Assembly: GCF_028864145.1 (NCBI RefSeq)
Contig: NZ_JARBHJ010000002.1
Location: 40,369-104,368 of the forward strand
Length of the DNA stretch: 64,000 nt
Reading direction: 5' to 3'
Source: Actinotignum schaalii
Lineage (GTDB): Bacteria > Actinomycetota > Actinomycetes > Actinomycetales > Actinomycetaceae
A program made the translations under genes and the position numbers. The notes below the pieces were generated by a model. That model made no database searches and was not told the DNA's origin. It saw only the letters and a program-made list of their open reading frames with translations. Within the stretch, counting starts at the first letter, position 1; each line of letters opens with the position of its first letter. Shown piece by piece: positions 8,316 to 17,282 of this stretch.

Positions 8316-10589
8316 GTGGTCAACGATCCTCATAGCGCGCGCGAGGACGCAATACGGGAAGAACAGCTTTTCGTGGATACTGCGTACCGTGCCCTTGATC
8401 GCCAGCGTGAAGCCTATGCCCAGCGCCTGGCTGCGGTTCGCAGCCAGAGCGGTCAGGAAAGCGCCGGTGAGATGACCGAGCGAGACTCTTTCGCCACCCA
8501 TTACGAAGATAATCTCACCCGCTTGCGGCGAGTCGAAAACCGGCTGGTTCTCGGCCGGCTCGATACCCGCGAGGGTGAAACGGATCATATCGGGCGGATC
8601 GGTTTGAAGGACGAAAGCGGAGAGATCTTGCTCCTGGATTGGCGCGCCCCGCAATCCGAACCGTTTTATCGGGCCACCGCCGCACATCCGGGAAAGGTGC
8701 GGCGCCGCCGCCATATTCAGACCCGCCTGCGCACGGTCACCGGAGTGGAAGATGAGCTTCTTGACTCTTCGCGTGCCGCCTCAGATCTCAATCTGACGGG
8801 CGAGGGCGCCCTCATGGCGGCGATGAATGCGGCGCGCGACGGAAAAATGAACGATATCGTCGCGACGATTCAGGCCGAACAAGACAGTATTATTCGCGCC
8901 GATTCTAATAATGTGCTGGTGGTCCAGGGCGGGCCGGGGACCGGGAAAACAGCGGTGGCCCTCCATCGCGCTGCTTACCTTCTGTATACCCATCGCGAGC
9001 GCCTGGCGCGTTCTGGCGTACTCATTGTGGGCCCCTCGCCAGTCTTTTTGCGCTATATCGATCAGGTGTTACCGTCACTGGGAGAATCTGATGTCGTATC
9101 GACGACGATTGCCGGGCTGGTGCCCGGGGTAACGGTAAGCGCCGTCGATACTGCCCCCGCCGCGGAGATTAAGGGCCGCCTGGTGTGGCGTACTATCGCC
9201 CCGCGCGCGGTGCGCACCCTCCTCGAACGCCCGTTGCGCAAGGCCGTGCGGATGCGCATCAGCGGGGTTGATGTATGCCTAACCCCGCAGGATGTCGAAA
9301 ACGCGCAACGGCGGGCGCGCCGTACAGGTAAGCGTCATAACGAAGCCCGCGATACTTACGCGAAATACCTCGTAGATGTTTTAGCACGGCAGGTGGCCGA
9401 GGGCCAGAACGTGGAGCTCTCGGAAAACCCGTGGATTATTGCGGATGTAGCGGAGAGTATTGACGCGCGCCGGGAAATCAACCTGCGCTGGATGCCTTCC
9501 TCCGCGGTGGCACTGCTGGAGCGCTTGCTCACCAAACCGCATCTTCTTGCCGAGGTGGCGCCCGAGCTCAATGCTGCGGAACGAGCCGCGTTGCAGCGTC
9601 CGGTCGGGCATGGCATGACCATCGCCGATATTGCCCTCATCGATGAATTCGCTGAAGTTCTCGGATCTTTTGCCACCGATGCGGAACGCCACGCCCGGGC
9701 GGCACGCGATGCGGCCGAACACAATCGACTCAGCTATGCCGGAGAAACAATGGAGGCGCTGGGCGTGGGCGGCGGGATCGTGAGTGCAGAGCTGCTAGCC
9801 GAACGGATGGGTGGACGCGGGGACGGTACCTCACTAGCCGAGCGTGCCGCCGCGGATCGGACCTGGACCTACGGTCACGTAGTGGTCGATGAAGCCCAGG
9901 AGCTCTCCCCCATGCAGTGGGAAATGCTCATTCGGCGTAATCCTTCCCGTTCCATGACGGTGGTCGGTGACCTTGACCAACGCCCGGATGGTTCACCACG
10001 AGCCGGCTGGGAGGGGTTGCTGGGCCGCCTAGCTGATCGAGTGCGCGTAGAAGAACTCACGGTGTCCTACCGAACACCGGCCGTTATTTTGGATACCGCC
10101 GGGGCGGTGCAGCACGCGGCCGGGGTCATGGTGCGCCCCGTGCGTGCGGCCCGTACCGAGGGTGGCGCCGTGGAGATCGCCGAGCGCTGCGCACCCGGAA
10201 CTCTTACCACGGGCATTATTAGGGCGACGGCGCAGGTGTGCGAACGCTTGGATGCACGTTACGGGCAGGCCGGTACCCTCGGCGTGATCGTGCCGGAGAC
10301 TCGAGTAGCTCGGGTGGCGGCCACTATCGCAACAGCTCCGGAACTGGCCGGATGGACTGTAGACGTCACCGGTCGTGATGTCACGGCCCGGATCCAAGTT
10401 CTCACGGCAGTGCAGTCCAAGGGCTTGGAATTTGACGCTGTCGTGCTCGTGGAGCCAAGTGAGATTTTGGCCGAAGGACCGGGCAATATTTACGTGGCGA
10501 TGACGCGCCCCACCCAGCTTCTCCACGTGGTTTCTGAAGGCGCGCTCCCGGCCGGGCTCACCGCGAGCGCCGCCGGTGTTGGTTCCTAA
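8316..10589 (+). CDS. helR: HelD/HelR-family RNA polymerase recycling ATPase (UvrD-like)
   Basis: Superfamily 1 motor related to UvrD and helicase IV. An N-terminal coiled coil (about residues 8-85) precedes a nucleotide-binding core with Walker A GGPGTGKT (about 205-212), Walker B VVVDEAQELSP (about 525) and a C-terminal helicase motif around VQSKGLEFDAVVLVEP and YVAMTRPTQLL. Actinobacterial members remove stalled RNA polymerase from DNA, and some (HelR) displace rifamycins. The GTG at 8316 is chosen because AGGAGGAG precedes it by 6 bases; an ATG at 8289 has no such site. Function follows the family; the rifamycin role is unproven here and no rifamycin-associated element was found upstream. 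Confidence 0.85.
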   Translation: MVNDPHSAREDAIREEQLFVDTAYRALDRQREAYAQRLAAVRSQSGQESAGEMTERDSFATHYEDNLTRLRRVENRLVLGRLDTREGETDHIGRIGLKDESGEILLLDWRAPQSEPFYRATAAHPGKVRRRRHIQTRLRTVTGVEDELLDSSRAASDLNLTGEGALMAAMNAARDGKMNDIVATIQAEQDSIIRADSNNVLVVQGGPGTGKTAVALHRAAYLLYTHRERLARSGVLIVGPSPVFLRYIDQVLPSLGESDVVSTTIAGLVPGVTVSAVDTAPAAEIKGRLVWRTIAPRAVRTLLERPLRKAVRMRISGVDVCLTPQDVENAQRRARRTGKRHNEARDTYAKYLVDVLARQVAEGQNVELSENPWIIADVAESIDARREINLRWMPSSAVALLERLLTKPHLLAEVAPELNAAERAALQRPVGHGMTIADIALIDEFAEVLGSFATDAERHARAARDAAEHNRLSYAGETMEALGVGGGIVSAELLAERMGGRGDGTSLAERAAADRTWTYGHVVVDEAQELSPMQWEMLIRRNPSRSMTVVGDLDQRPDGSPRAGWEGLLGRLADRVRVEELTVSYRTPAVILDTAGAVQHAAGVMVRPVRAARTEGGAVEIAERCAPGTLTTGIIRATAQVCERLDARYGQAGTLGVIVPETRVARVAATIATAPELAGWTVDVTGRDVTARIQVLTAVQSKGLEFDAVVLVEPSEILAEGPGNIYVAMTRPTQLLHVVSEGALPAGLTASAAGVGS

Positions 10590-10649
10590 GACCGCGCACC
10601 CCTTGCGCTGCGGTTCAGAGGGCCGTGGGCTTCGGGCTGTCACGTCGCG

Positions 10650-10694
10650 GCTTCGCGTGCCGTGGTTACGCATACCGCAGTTACGCGTACCGCA
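10650..10694. repeat. Three tandem 15-base repeats
   Basis: GTTACGCATACCGCA and GTTACGCGTACCGCA are adjacent (10665-10679, 10680-10694), with a degenerate third copy before them. They fill part of the gap between helR and the acyl-CoA ligase gene. No function can be assigned. Confidence 0.6.
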
Positions 10695-10768
10695 GTTCGC
10701 AATTATTACCACTATGATTGATTAGTCAATGCTATGAGGCCGCTGTTCGGGTGGGTGAAGGAGTACGA

Positions 10769-12928
10769 ATGACCGTGAAACCTTGGCTGGATATTTATCC
10801 GGAGTGGGCGCCTTCCGATATCACGGTGGACGAGGAAACTTTAGAAGAGTCGCTCCTGCGCGCGGCCGCACGCTATCCCAATCGGGTGGCCTTAGATTTC
10901 CTCGGGGCAACAACGAGTTACCGTGAACTTGTTGAGCGGTCCTGCCGTGTTGCCACTCTCCTGCGCAGTTTGGGAGTGCAGCGCGGGGATACCGTTGCCG
11001 TGGCCTTGCCAAATTGCCCCCAACATATGTATGCCCTGTGGGGTGCGATCCTGACGGGCGCAACCGTCGCGGAGATGAATCCGCTAGCTCCGCAACCAGA
11101 ATTGCGCCGCCAAATTGCGATGGTTGATGCGCGAGTTGTTATCGCATGGGAGAAGACCATTGCCACGTTGGCACCAGATCCCCACGACCCGCGCCACTAT
11201 TTCGCAGTGGACCTCTCCCGAGATTTACCGCTGACCTCTCGGATGCTTCTCAAGCTTCCGGTGGCGCAGGCTCGCACCCAGCGTGCTCGCTTGCGCGGGT
11301 GTGTTCCGGCTCACGTGGCGTCTTTTGATCGGGAGTGGCGGAAAGCGGATCCTATGGATCTCGCTACGTTCCGTAAACCGCAGGCGGATGACGTTGCTCT
11401 CTATATGTTTACCGGGGGTACTACCGGCAAGCCGAAAGCTGTGATGCTCACGCACCGGAATTTGGTGTCCAACCGCAAGCAGATCATTGCTTGGGTGCCT
11501 TTTGAAGCTGATCATCACGAGGTGATTGCTGGGGTACTGCCCCTCTTCCATGCATTCGGCTTTACCCTCATGATGATGTGCGGCCTTGATCTGGCTGCGA
11601 CCGCTATTTTCTTGCCGAATTTCGATATTCAGTCCTTGCTGGCTGCCCAGAAGCGGCGCCCCATCACCGTGCTACCCGGGGTAACACCCATGTTCTCCCG
11701 TATTCTTGCCGAGGTGGAAAAGCGGGAATCCGCCGGGGAAACTATTGATCTGTCCTCGATTCGTTTCGGGGTGTCCGGCGCGATGGCGCTGCCGGAGGAG
11801 GTGGCGCACCGCTGGGAAGAACGCACCGGAGGTTTCCTTATTGAGGGGTACGGGATGACGGAATCGTCTCCGGTGGTTTCTGGATCTCCGATGAGCCAGG
11901 ATCGGCGCCCCTCCACCCTAGGCGTTCCTTTCCCCGGTACCGAGGTACGCATCGCCAATCCCGATAATTTGGCGGAAGATGCCGAGGATGTGGGGGAAAT
12001 CTTGGTGCGCGGCCCGCAAGTTTTTGCTGGGTACCTGGGTGAAGCAGAGGAAACCGCGCAGGCGTTGTTCGGAGACTGGCTGCGCACCGGTGACTTGGGG
12101 CGCTGGGATGGGCCTTTCATCGTTATGGCAGATCGCGCGAAGGAGATGATTAATTCCTCCGGTTTCAATATTTATCCTTCCGAGGTGGAGGATGTCCTGC
12201 GAGAAATGCCAGAGATCCGCGACGTGGCAGTTGTGGGGATCCCCGCCGCGGAACGTGGCGAATCCGTGGTAGCAGCTCTCGTTTTAGAGCCGGGATCCAC
12301 GGTTGATCTGGCGGCGGTGCGCCGCTGGGCCGAAGGCAAGCTTGCGCATTACGCTATGCCCTCGTCCATTGCTCTTTTTGATGCCCTTCCCACCTCCCAG
12401 TTAGGGAAGGTAATGCGCCGCTCGGTGCGCGAACAGCTGGATAATTTCGAACTGACGGCCGGGGTGTGGGTGAAAAAAGCCGGCGCAGTTGCCGGAAGCG
12501 CCACTGCGGCGGTAGGTGATATGACCCGTGAAACTTTCGAGCGTGTATTGGCCGGGTTGGAGGCCACCTATAATCTGACCGTCGATCAGATTCAAAGCTG
12601 GGCCTCCAGCGTCACGAAATCTGCTACGGAAAGTGGCGGTGCGGTACGCCAGTGGGTGGATAAGACTGCCCCCAGCCAGGAAACGATTGCCACTTTCGTG
12701 CGTTCTGCCGGGGCTACTTTAGAATCTTTTGCCACCTGGGTAGTACGGTCCAGCCACGACCTAGTTGCAGGTGCCACGCGATCCATGACACCTGCCGTAG
12801 GAGATAACGGAACCGGCCGCAATGACCAGACCAATCCTGAGGGAAGCACCGATGGTGCTACTCGCCCAGACATGGAGAACACCGCCGTATCACGAAATAG
12901 GGAAAACCCGGAGAACGCTGAGAGTTAG
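10769..12928 (+). CDS. Long-chain fatty acid-CoA ligase with C-terminal extension
   Basis: AMP-forming acyl-CoA synthetase that would activate fatty acids. The phosphate loop FTGGTTGKPKAV (about 213-224), GYGMTESSPV (about 360) and the C-terminal catalytic end GKVMRRSVREQ (about 546-556) are all present, so the enzyme part is complete. About 160 extra residues follow: amphipathic Ala/Thr/Ser/Val-rich helices containing repeated WASSV, RQWVDKT and TWVVRSS-like segments, then a polar Asn/Asp/Glu-rich tail. That extension is unusual and could bind membrane or lipid. The ATG at 10769 has GAAGGAG upstream. Substrate length cannot be read from the sequence. Confidence 0.85.
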   Translation: MTVKPWLDIYPEWAPSDITVDEETLEESLLRAAARYPNRVALDFLGATTSYRELVERSCRVATLLRSLGVQRGDTVAVALPNCPQHMYALWGAILTGATVAEMNPLAPQPELRRQIAMVDARVVIAWEKTIATLAPDPHDPRHYFAVDLSRDLPLTSRMLLKLPVAQARTQRARLRGCVPAHVASFDREWRKADPMDLATFRKPQADDVALYMFTGGTTGKPKAVMLTHRNLVSNRKQIIAWVPFEADHHEVIAGVLPLFHAFGFTLMMMCGLDLAATAIFLPNFDIQSLLAAQKRRPITVLPGVTPMFSRILAEVEKRESAGETIDLSSIRFGVSGAMALPEEVAHRWEERTGGFLIEGYGMTESSPVVSGSPMSQDRRPSTLGVPFPGTEVRIANPDNLAEDAEDVGEILVRGPQVFAGYLGEAEETAQALFGDWLRTGDLGRWDGPFIVMADRAKEMINSSGFNIYPSEVEDVLREMPEIRDVAVVGIPAAERGESVVAALVLEPGSTVDLAAVRRWAEGKLAHYAMPSSIALFDALPTSQLGKVMRRSVREQLDNFELTAGVWVKKAGAVAGSATAAVGDMTRETFERVLAGLEATYNLTVDQIQSWASSVTKSATESGGAVRQWVDKTAPSQETIATFVRSAGATLESFATWVVRSSHDLVAGATRSMTPAVGDNGTGRNDQTNPEGSTDGATRPDMENTAVSRNRENPENAES

Positions 12929-13038
12929 GCCCCTAGCATTGTGTCTCCGCGTGCGGCATCGTTTTCATAACGACGCCGCATAGCACGCTGACCTCCGGCG
13001 GTGCACAGCATTCACGCAGTTTTCCGCGTGTTGCTCCC

Positions 13039-13533
13039 TCAGGACTGAGGTTTCGAGAAATCCGGCGATTCTGATGCAACCGGAACATCCGGATCCTGGC
13101 GGAGATCTGCGATGGCCCGCTCGAAATCGTCAATGGAATCGTAATTTGAGTAGACCGATGCGAAGCGAAGGTACGCAACTAGGTCAAGGGCCTTGAGCGG
13201 TTCGAGAATAGCGAGGCCTATATCATGCGCATCAATCTGCGAGCTGCCCGAGGAGCGGACTTTTTCTTCCACCTGGGCGCCGAGCAATGCCAGTTGGTCT
13301 TCGGTAACCGGACGCCCCTGGCACGCCTTCCCCACCCCGTTAATAATTTTTTGACGTGAGAAAGGTTCGGTAGCACCCGAACGCTTGACGACCACAAGGC
13401 TAGCTGTTTCCAGCGTGGAAAAGCGCCGGTGGCAGTTCGGGCATTCACGACGACGGCGAATGGACAGGCCATCATCAGCGGTACGAGAATCAATCACCCG
13501 TGAATCAGGGTTGCGACAAAATGGGCAATGCAC
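13039..13533 (-). CDS. nrdR: Transcriptional repressor NrdR
   Basis: ATP-cone repressor of ribonucleotide reductase genes. The N-terminal zinc ribbon has four cysteines in two CxxC pairs (CPFC and CPNC), followed by RRFSTLE and the ATP-cone domain (about 45-140). The GTG at 13533 is chosen because it gives the canonical start MHCPFC and lies 7 bases after a TAGAAT -10 element, which suggests a leaderless message; an ATG at 13542 overlaps that element. The gene lies beside the LysM gene and lexA, the order seen in mycobacteria and corynebacteria. No ribonucleotide reductase gene is in the window. Confidence 0.93.
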   Translation of the reverse strand: MHCPFCRNPDSRVIDSRTADDGLSIRRRRECPNCHRRFSTLETASLVVVKRSGATEPFSRQKIINGVGKACQGRPVTEDQLALLGAQVEEKVRSSGSSQIDAHDIGLAILEPLKALDLVAYLRFASVYSNYDSIDDFERAIADLRQDPDVPVASESPDFSKPQS

Positions 13534-13540
13534 ATTAATC

Positions 13541-13546
13541 ATTCTA
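13541..13546 (-). promoter_or_regulatory. -10 element of nrdR, leaderless type
   Basis: TAGAAT on the minus strand ends 7 bases before the GTG at 13533. It decides the start codon of nrdR. Confidence 0.55.
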
Positions 13547-13644
13547 AATGGCTCAGCTATAATGCGCCAACCGCATAACTATGGTAGTCCCATAGGTATC
13601 ACCCGTACCATCCGGGCGGTCTATGCCCAACCGGTACCTCATGA

Positions 13645-14295
13645 CTAATAACCCGGAATCTCAAGCACCTGGCCGGGAACCAGATCATGAGAAACGAGCC
13701 CATTGAGATTGACAATATCCGCCACCCCGGTGGAAATATCCGGAACACCCGGGATGCTGGCGGCAATACTCGCCAAGGTATCCCCGCCTTGCACTGTTAC
13801 GGTTGCCATTCCTGTTTCCAAGAAAGTGGTCCCTACGATCATGGCAAAACTGGCCAGGAGAAGAGTGACAGCAATGGTCAGCGCTACCCGTACACCCATC
13901 CGCACGATTCCATCCAACGAAGCTGAAGCGGCGCGCGAAGGTACCGACGCCTGAGCCGCGACCCGAGTAGCAGATGAGGCTTCCCCTCGAGTAGCTATAT
14001 GACTAGCGGATCGGGCTGCCGCACCCGCCGCCGATCGCACAACCGACCGTGGCGCAACGACCACCGGGCGGCGCACCGCACCCAGAGCCGGAGTGTTCCA
14101 GCGCCGGCGTGCGCCAGCTACCCGTAGCGCGGTGACCGAAGCTCCCCCGCGAACATCCCCGTGGCGAACTTCTTCCCCGCACGGCTTACTGTGCACGGCC
14201 GCGGACTGCTCACCCACTACCCGCAGTTTCGGGTGCCGCCGGCTGGTGTGAGCACGGCTAGTTTCCCGCGTTATCTCCTGGTATGCGACACTCAT
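13645..14295 (-). CDS. SOS-linked LysM-domain membrane protein (ChiZ/DivS position)
   Basis: Protein of 216 residues with a long basic Ala/Arg/Ser-rich cytoplasmic N-terminus (1-125), one membrane helix (about 133-155) and a C-terminal LysM peptidoglycan-binding domain (about 165-214, VTVQGGDTLASIAASIPG to VPGQVLEIPGY). It sits between lexA and nrdR, divergent from lexA, as the mycobacterial ChiZ (Rv2719c) and corynebacterial DivS genes do; those are damage-induced division inhibitors. No hydrolase domain is visible. GAGGAG precedes the ATG, and a SOS box lies 11 bases upstream of the start. The division-inhibitor role is inferred from position, topology and the SOS box. Confidence 0.8.
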   Translation of the reverse strand: MSVAYQEITRETSRAHTSRRHPKLRVVGEQSAAVHSKPCGEEVRHGDVRGGASVTALRVAGARRRWNTPALGAVRRPVVVAPRSVVRSAAGAAARSASHIATRGEASSATRVAAQASVPSRAASASLDGIVRMGVRVALTIAVTLLLASFAMIVGTTFLETGMATVTVQGGDTLASIAASIPGVPDISTGVADIVNLNGLVSHDLVPGQVLEIPGY

Positions 14296-14305
14296 TTTTC
14301 ACTCC

Positions 14306-14321
14306 TCGAACATTCGTTCGC
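14306..14321. promoter_or_regulatory. LexA-binding SOS box of the LysM gene
   Basis: TCGAACATTCGTTCGC matches the actinobacterial SOS consensus TCGAAC-N4-GTTCGA at all but the last base. It lies 11 bases upstream of the LysM gene start. Confidence 0.88.
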
Positions 14322-14364
14322 CGAACATCTGTATGTTAGACTAGTACGACAGCAAGGGTTTGTC

Positions 14365-14380
14365 TAGAACGTTCGTTCGA
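14365..14380. promoter_or_regulatory. LexA-binding SOS box of lexA
   Basis: TAGAACGTTCGTTCGA matches the SOS consensus with one change (second base). It lies about 99 bases upstream of the lexA start, so lexA is probably autoregulated. Confidence 0.85.
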
Positions 14381-14478
14381 TTCCGTGTGGTTCGGTTACG
14401 CTCCGAACCCCGCCGTCGTAGAACTATTCAAACCCGCCCTTACGACAAAAAATTCGGCACGAACGCTCGGGAGTGCAT

Positions 14479-15186
14479 ATGGATCATCCTCAGCTCACGG
14501 CTCGCCAGGCAGAGATACTGGACGTTGTGATTGACGGAATCGTCACCCACCGTGTCCCGCCAACGGTGCGGGAAATTGGTGAAGAAGTGGGTATGTCCTC
14601 CCCTTCTTCAGTGAAATACCAACTCGATGCACTTGAGGAAAAGGGCTATATCTCCCGCAATCCGCGCCGGCCGCGCATGATTGAGCTCACAGATGCCGGG
14701 CTCGCCCACGCACGCCGCTCCCGCGGTGATTCCGAGTGGGGAAGCGGGCTACTTCCGGTGGGCGAACCGGACCGAACCAGCTTAGAATCTGACCTCCCGG
14801 TAGATATTAGTGAAGCAATTAATGTGCCAGTTGTCGGGAAGATCGCGGCTGGCGCTCCGATTCTGGCTGAAGAGCTCATCGAAGATGTCTTCCCGTTACC
14901 GCGCCAATTGACGGGAACTGGTGAGCTTTTCACCCTGAAAGTCCAGGGCGAATCGATGATTGATGCCGCGATTTGCGATGGGGATTGGGTGGTGGTGCGC
15001 CGCCAACCCACCGCTGAAAACGGGGAAATCGTTGCCGCCATGATCGATGGCGAGGCCACGGTAAAAGTTCTCCAACGCCGCGATGGCCACGTTACGCTAC
15101 TTCCTTGTAACCCCGCCTACTCCCCCATTCCCGCTGATGATAGCGAAGTACTCGGGCGCGTTGTTATGGTACTGCGCACCCTCTAG
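14479..15186 (+). CDS. lexA: SOS repressor LexA
   Basis: Winged-helix repressor with a self-cleaving peptidase domain. The N-terminal DNA-binding domain covers about 1-75 (LTARQAEILDVV, REIGEEVGMSSPSSVKYQLDALEEKGYI). The cleavage site is A124-G125 and the catalytic dyad is S159 (VQGESMID) and K196 (EATVKVL), so it is competent for RecA-stimulated autolysis. The ATG at 14479 is chosen over a GTG two codons earlier because GGGAG lies 5 bases before it. Divergent from the LysM gene, with a SOS box for each in the shared 183-base region. Confidence 0.97.
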   Translation: MDHPQLTARQAEILDVVIDGIVTHRVPPTVREIGEEVGMSSPSSVKYQLDALEEKGYISRNPRRPRMIELTDAGLAHARRSRGDSEWGSGLLPVGEPDRTSLESDLPVDISEAINVPVVGKIAAGAPILAEELIEDVFPLPRQLTGTGELFTLKVQGESMIDAAICDGDWVVVRRQPTAENGEIVAAMIDGEATVKVLQRRDGHVTLLPCNPAYSPIPADDSEVLGRVVMVLRTL

Positions 15187-15267
15187 CCAACCCCGGTTTC
15201 GGGGAGCCACCGGAGCACCACGATTGGCAAACCCCGTACCGAGCGAGGGCGCGTCGTCGTACCATAA

Positions 15268-15314
15268 GCCCGCTGCCCGCTGCCCACCGCCCACTGCCCA
15301 CTGCCCACTGCCCA
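15268..15314. repeat. Tandem heptamer repeat GCCC(A/G)CT
   Basis: Six full 7-base units and one partial unit: GCCCGCT twice, GCCCACC once, GCCCACT three times, then GCCCA. It lies in the 155-base gap between the convergent lexA and dinG-type genes. Near-perfect copies suggest a slippage-prone locus. No other feature is seen in this gap. Confidence 0.85.
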
Positions 15315-15341
15315 AGCTGGGTTACCATCCAGCTAGGAACG

Positions 15342-17282
15342 CTACTTGACTTGAGCCGCGAGCCGCCCCAGGGCCGCACGCACCACGGCACCGTCGTCCG
15401 TTCCCCACATATGTGGAAGGGAGGCACGCAAGAACCCACCATAACGCGCGGTAACAAGCCGCGGATCTAGAATCGCCACCACACCCCGGTCACCCTCACT
15501 GCGGATGAGGCGCCCGGCCCCCTGCGCGAGCAATAGAGCAGCATGCGCCGCGGACACTTCCATGAAGCCGTTATATCCGCGCTCGTGAGCCCGGCGTGAA
15601 CGCGCTTGCACCAGCGCATCATTGGGGCGCGGGAACGGAATCCGGTCAATGGTCACCAAGCGGCACGTCAAACCGGGAACATCCACACCCTGCCACAGCG
15701 AAAGCGTCCCAAAAAGCGAAGCGTGGGGATCCGCGGCGAAATCTTTGACGAGGGTGGGCAGCTGGTCTTCGCCCTGCGCCAAAATAGGTACATCGAGGTG
15801 ATCGCGAGCGAAAGCCGCAGCCTCGTTTGCGGCCTTCCGGGAAGTGAAAAGGCACAGCGCCCCGCCCTCCGAAGCCTCGATCAATTCGACGAGTTCACGC
15901 AGAGTTTCCTCCCCGTACCCCTCCTTCCCCGGAACGGGCAGGTGGCGCGCAATATAGAGAATGCCCTGCTGATGGTAGGTGAATGGCGATCCGACGTCGA
16001 TTCCCCGCCACGGTCCCTGGCTCGGATAAGAAAAACCGATCTGACGCGCGGCCAGCTCAAAACGCCCACCGATGGCGAGCGTTGCGGAAGTAAGGATCGC
16101 GGGGCGGGCCTCGAAAAGCGTATCCGCCAACGGCGCGGACACATCGAGAGGCGCCGCGCACAGACTCGAACGCCCCTCCAGATCGCGGGAAAGCCACACG
16201 ACCAAAGCGCCGGCTGCCACCTCCTCACTCACCATGGCGCTTACCATATCGACGCAGGTAGAGAGCCGATGACGTACCACGGCTTTCGTCGCGGCATCTG
16301 ATTCGGTACTGCCGGGCAAAGCTGCGACGTCGTTCTCCACCAGCTGCAATTCACGCAACAACAGCATGAGAGCGTCCTGCAGGGGCGCGGGAAGGCACGT
16401 GAGGCGCCCTTCCTCCAGTTCATCCATAATGGCGACGACGCCGTCACGGGCCCGTTCGATCCCCTCGGGCAAGATTTTTTCGCGGCGCAGCAAGCGCGCC
16501 AATCCCGAGATTTCGCCATGCGAGAGCGCAAACGTGAGTTGGCTCGTGACACGGTCGGCGAGATCATGAGCCTCGTCTACAACGAAAGCATCCACGTCCG
16601 GGAGTACCGGGGTGCCAGAGCTATGCACGCCCAGCATGGCGTGGTTCGTGATAACAATATCCGCCTCGGCGGCTTCGGTGCGCGCCCGCACCGGAAAACA
16701 CACGTCACGCAGCGGGCACTTCACCCCCACACATTCGGGTTTACTCAAGGACACCTGGCGCCAGGCCCGCTCGGATACCCCGGGGACAAGGTCATCACGG
16801 TCCCCGGTTTCAGTTTCCGCGGCCCATTCACGCAAGCGCTTGACTTCTTCACCGGTTGCGCTCGCGCCATATTCTCCTTCGGCGCGGCTGACAAGCGCAT
16901 CATCTTCGGGATAACCGCCGTGGACCTTGCGCAAACACACGTAGTTATTCCAGCCTTTGAGCAGGGCAATATGCGGTTCATGACCGGTTACCGCGCTGAC
17001 GGCCCGCGCCACACGCGGCGCGTCCTGCCCCACGATTTGGCGCTGCAAAGCAAGGGTCGCGGTGGAGACGGCAGCACGCTGACCGGTCCGCACCGACCAT
17101 TCCATGAGCGGCACCAGGTAACCAATAGATTTCCCAGTGCCTGTCCCGGCTTGAATCAGCACGTGGGAGGAGTCCTCCAGAGCGGTAGCGGTCTCCTCGA
17201 CCATACGATTCTGCCCCTCGCGGACCGCTCCCCCGAGATCCGCGACCACCAGCTCGAGGATCTCGGTCAGTTCTTTCCTCAT
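15342..17282 (-). CDS. dinG: DinG/XPD-type ATP-dependent DNA helicase
   Basis: Superfamily 2 iron-sulfur helicase of 646 residues. Walker A AGTGTGKS is at about 45-52 and the DEAH box at about 237. Cysteines for a 4Fe-4S cluster lie between them (one near 115, then CVGVKCPLRDVC at about 183-196). C-terminal helicase motifs include LFGTLSLWQGVDVPG and LLLAQGAGRLIRSEGDRG. DinG-type enzymes unwind 5'-3' and resolve R-loops and other DNA structures. The ATG overlaps the hflX stop, so the two genes form one transcription unit. No SOS box is seen directly upstream. Confidence 0.9.
   Translation of the reverse strand: MRKELTEILELVVADLGGAVREGQNRMVEETATALEDSSHVLIQAGTGTGKSIGYLVPLMEWSVRTGQRAAVSTATLALQRQIVGQDAPRVARAVSAVTGHEPHIALLKGWNNYVCLRKVHGGYPEDDALVSRAEGEYGASATGEEVKRLREWAAETETGDRDDLVPGVSERAWRQVSLSKPECVGVKCPLRDVCFPVRARTEAAEADIVITNHAMLGVHSSGTPVLPDVDAFVVDEAHDLADRVTSQLTFALSHGEISGLARLLRREKILPEGIERARDGVVAIMDELEEGRLTCLPAPLQDALMLLLRELQLVENDVAALPGSTESDAATKAVVRHRLSTCVDMVSAMVSEEVAAGALVVWLSRDLEGRSSLCAAPLDVSAPLADTLFEARPAILTSATLAIGGRFELAARQIGFSYPSQGPWRGIDVGSPFTYHQQGILYIARHLPVPGKEGYGEETLRELVELIEASEGGALCLFTSRKAANEAAAFARDHLDVPILAQGEDQLPTLVKDFAADPHASLFGTLSLWQGVDVPGLTCRLVTIDRIPFPRPNDALVQARSRRAHERGYNGFMEVSAAHAALLLAQGAGRLIRSEGDRGVVAILDPRLVTARYGGFLRASLPHMWGTDDGAVVRAALGRLAAQVK

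Noticed and set aside
15268-15314. CRISPR-like array
   Set aside because: The unit is 7 bases without spacers and there are no cas genes.
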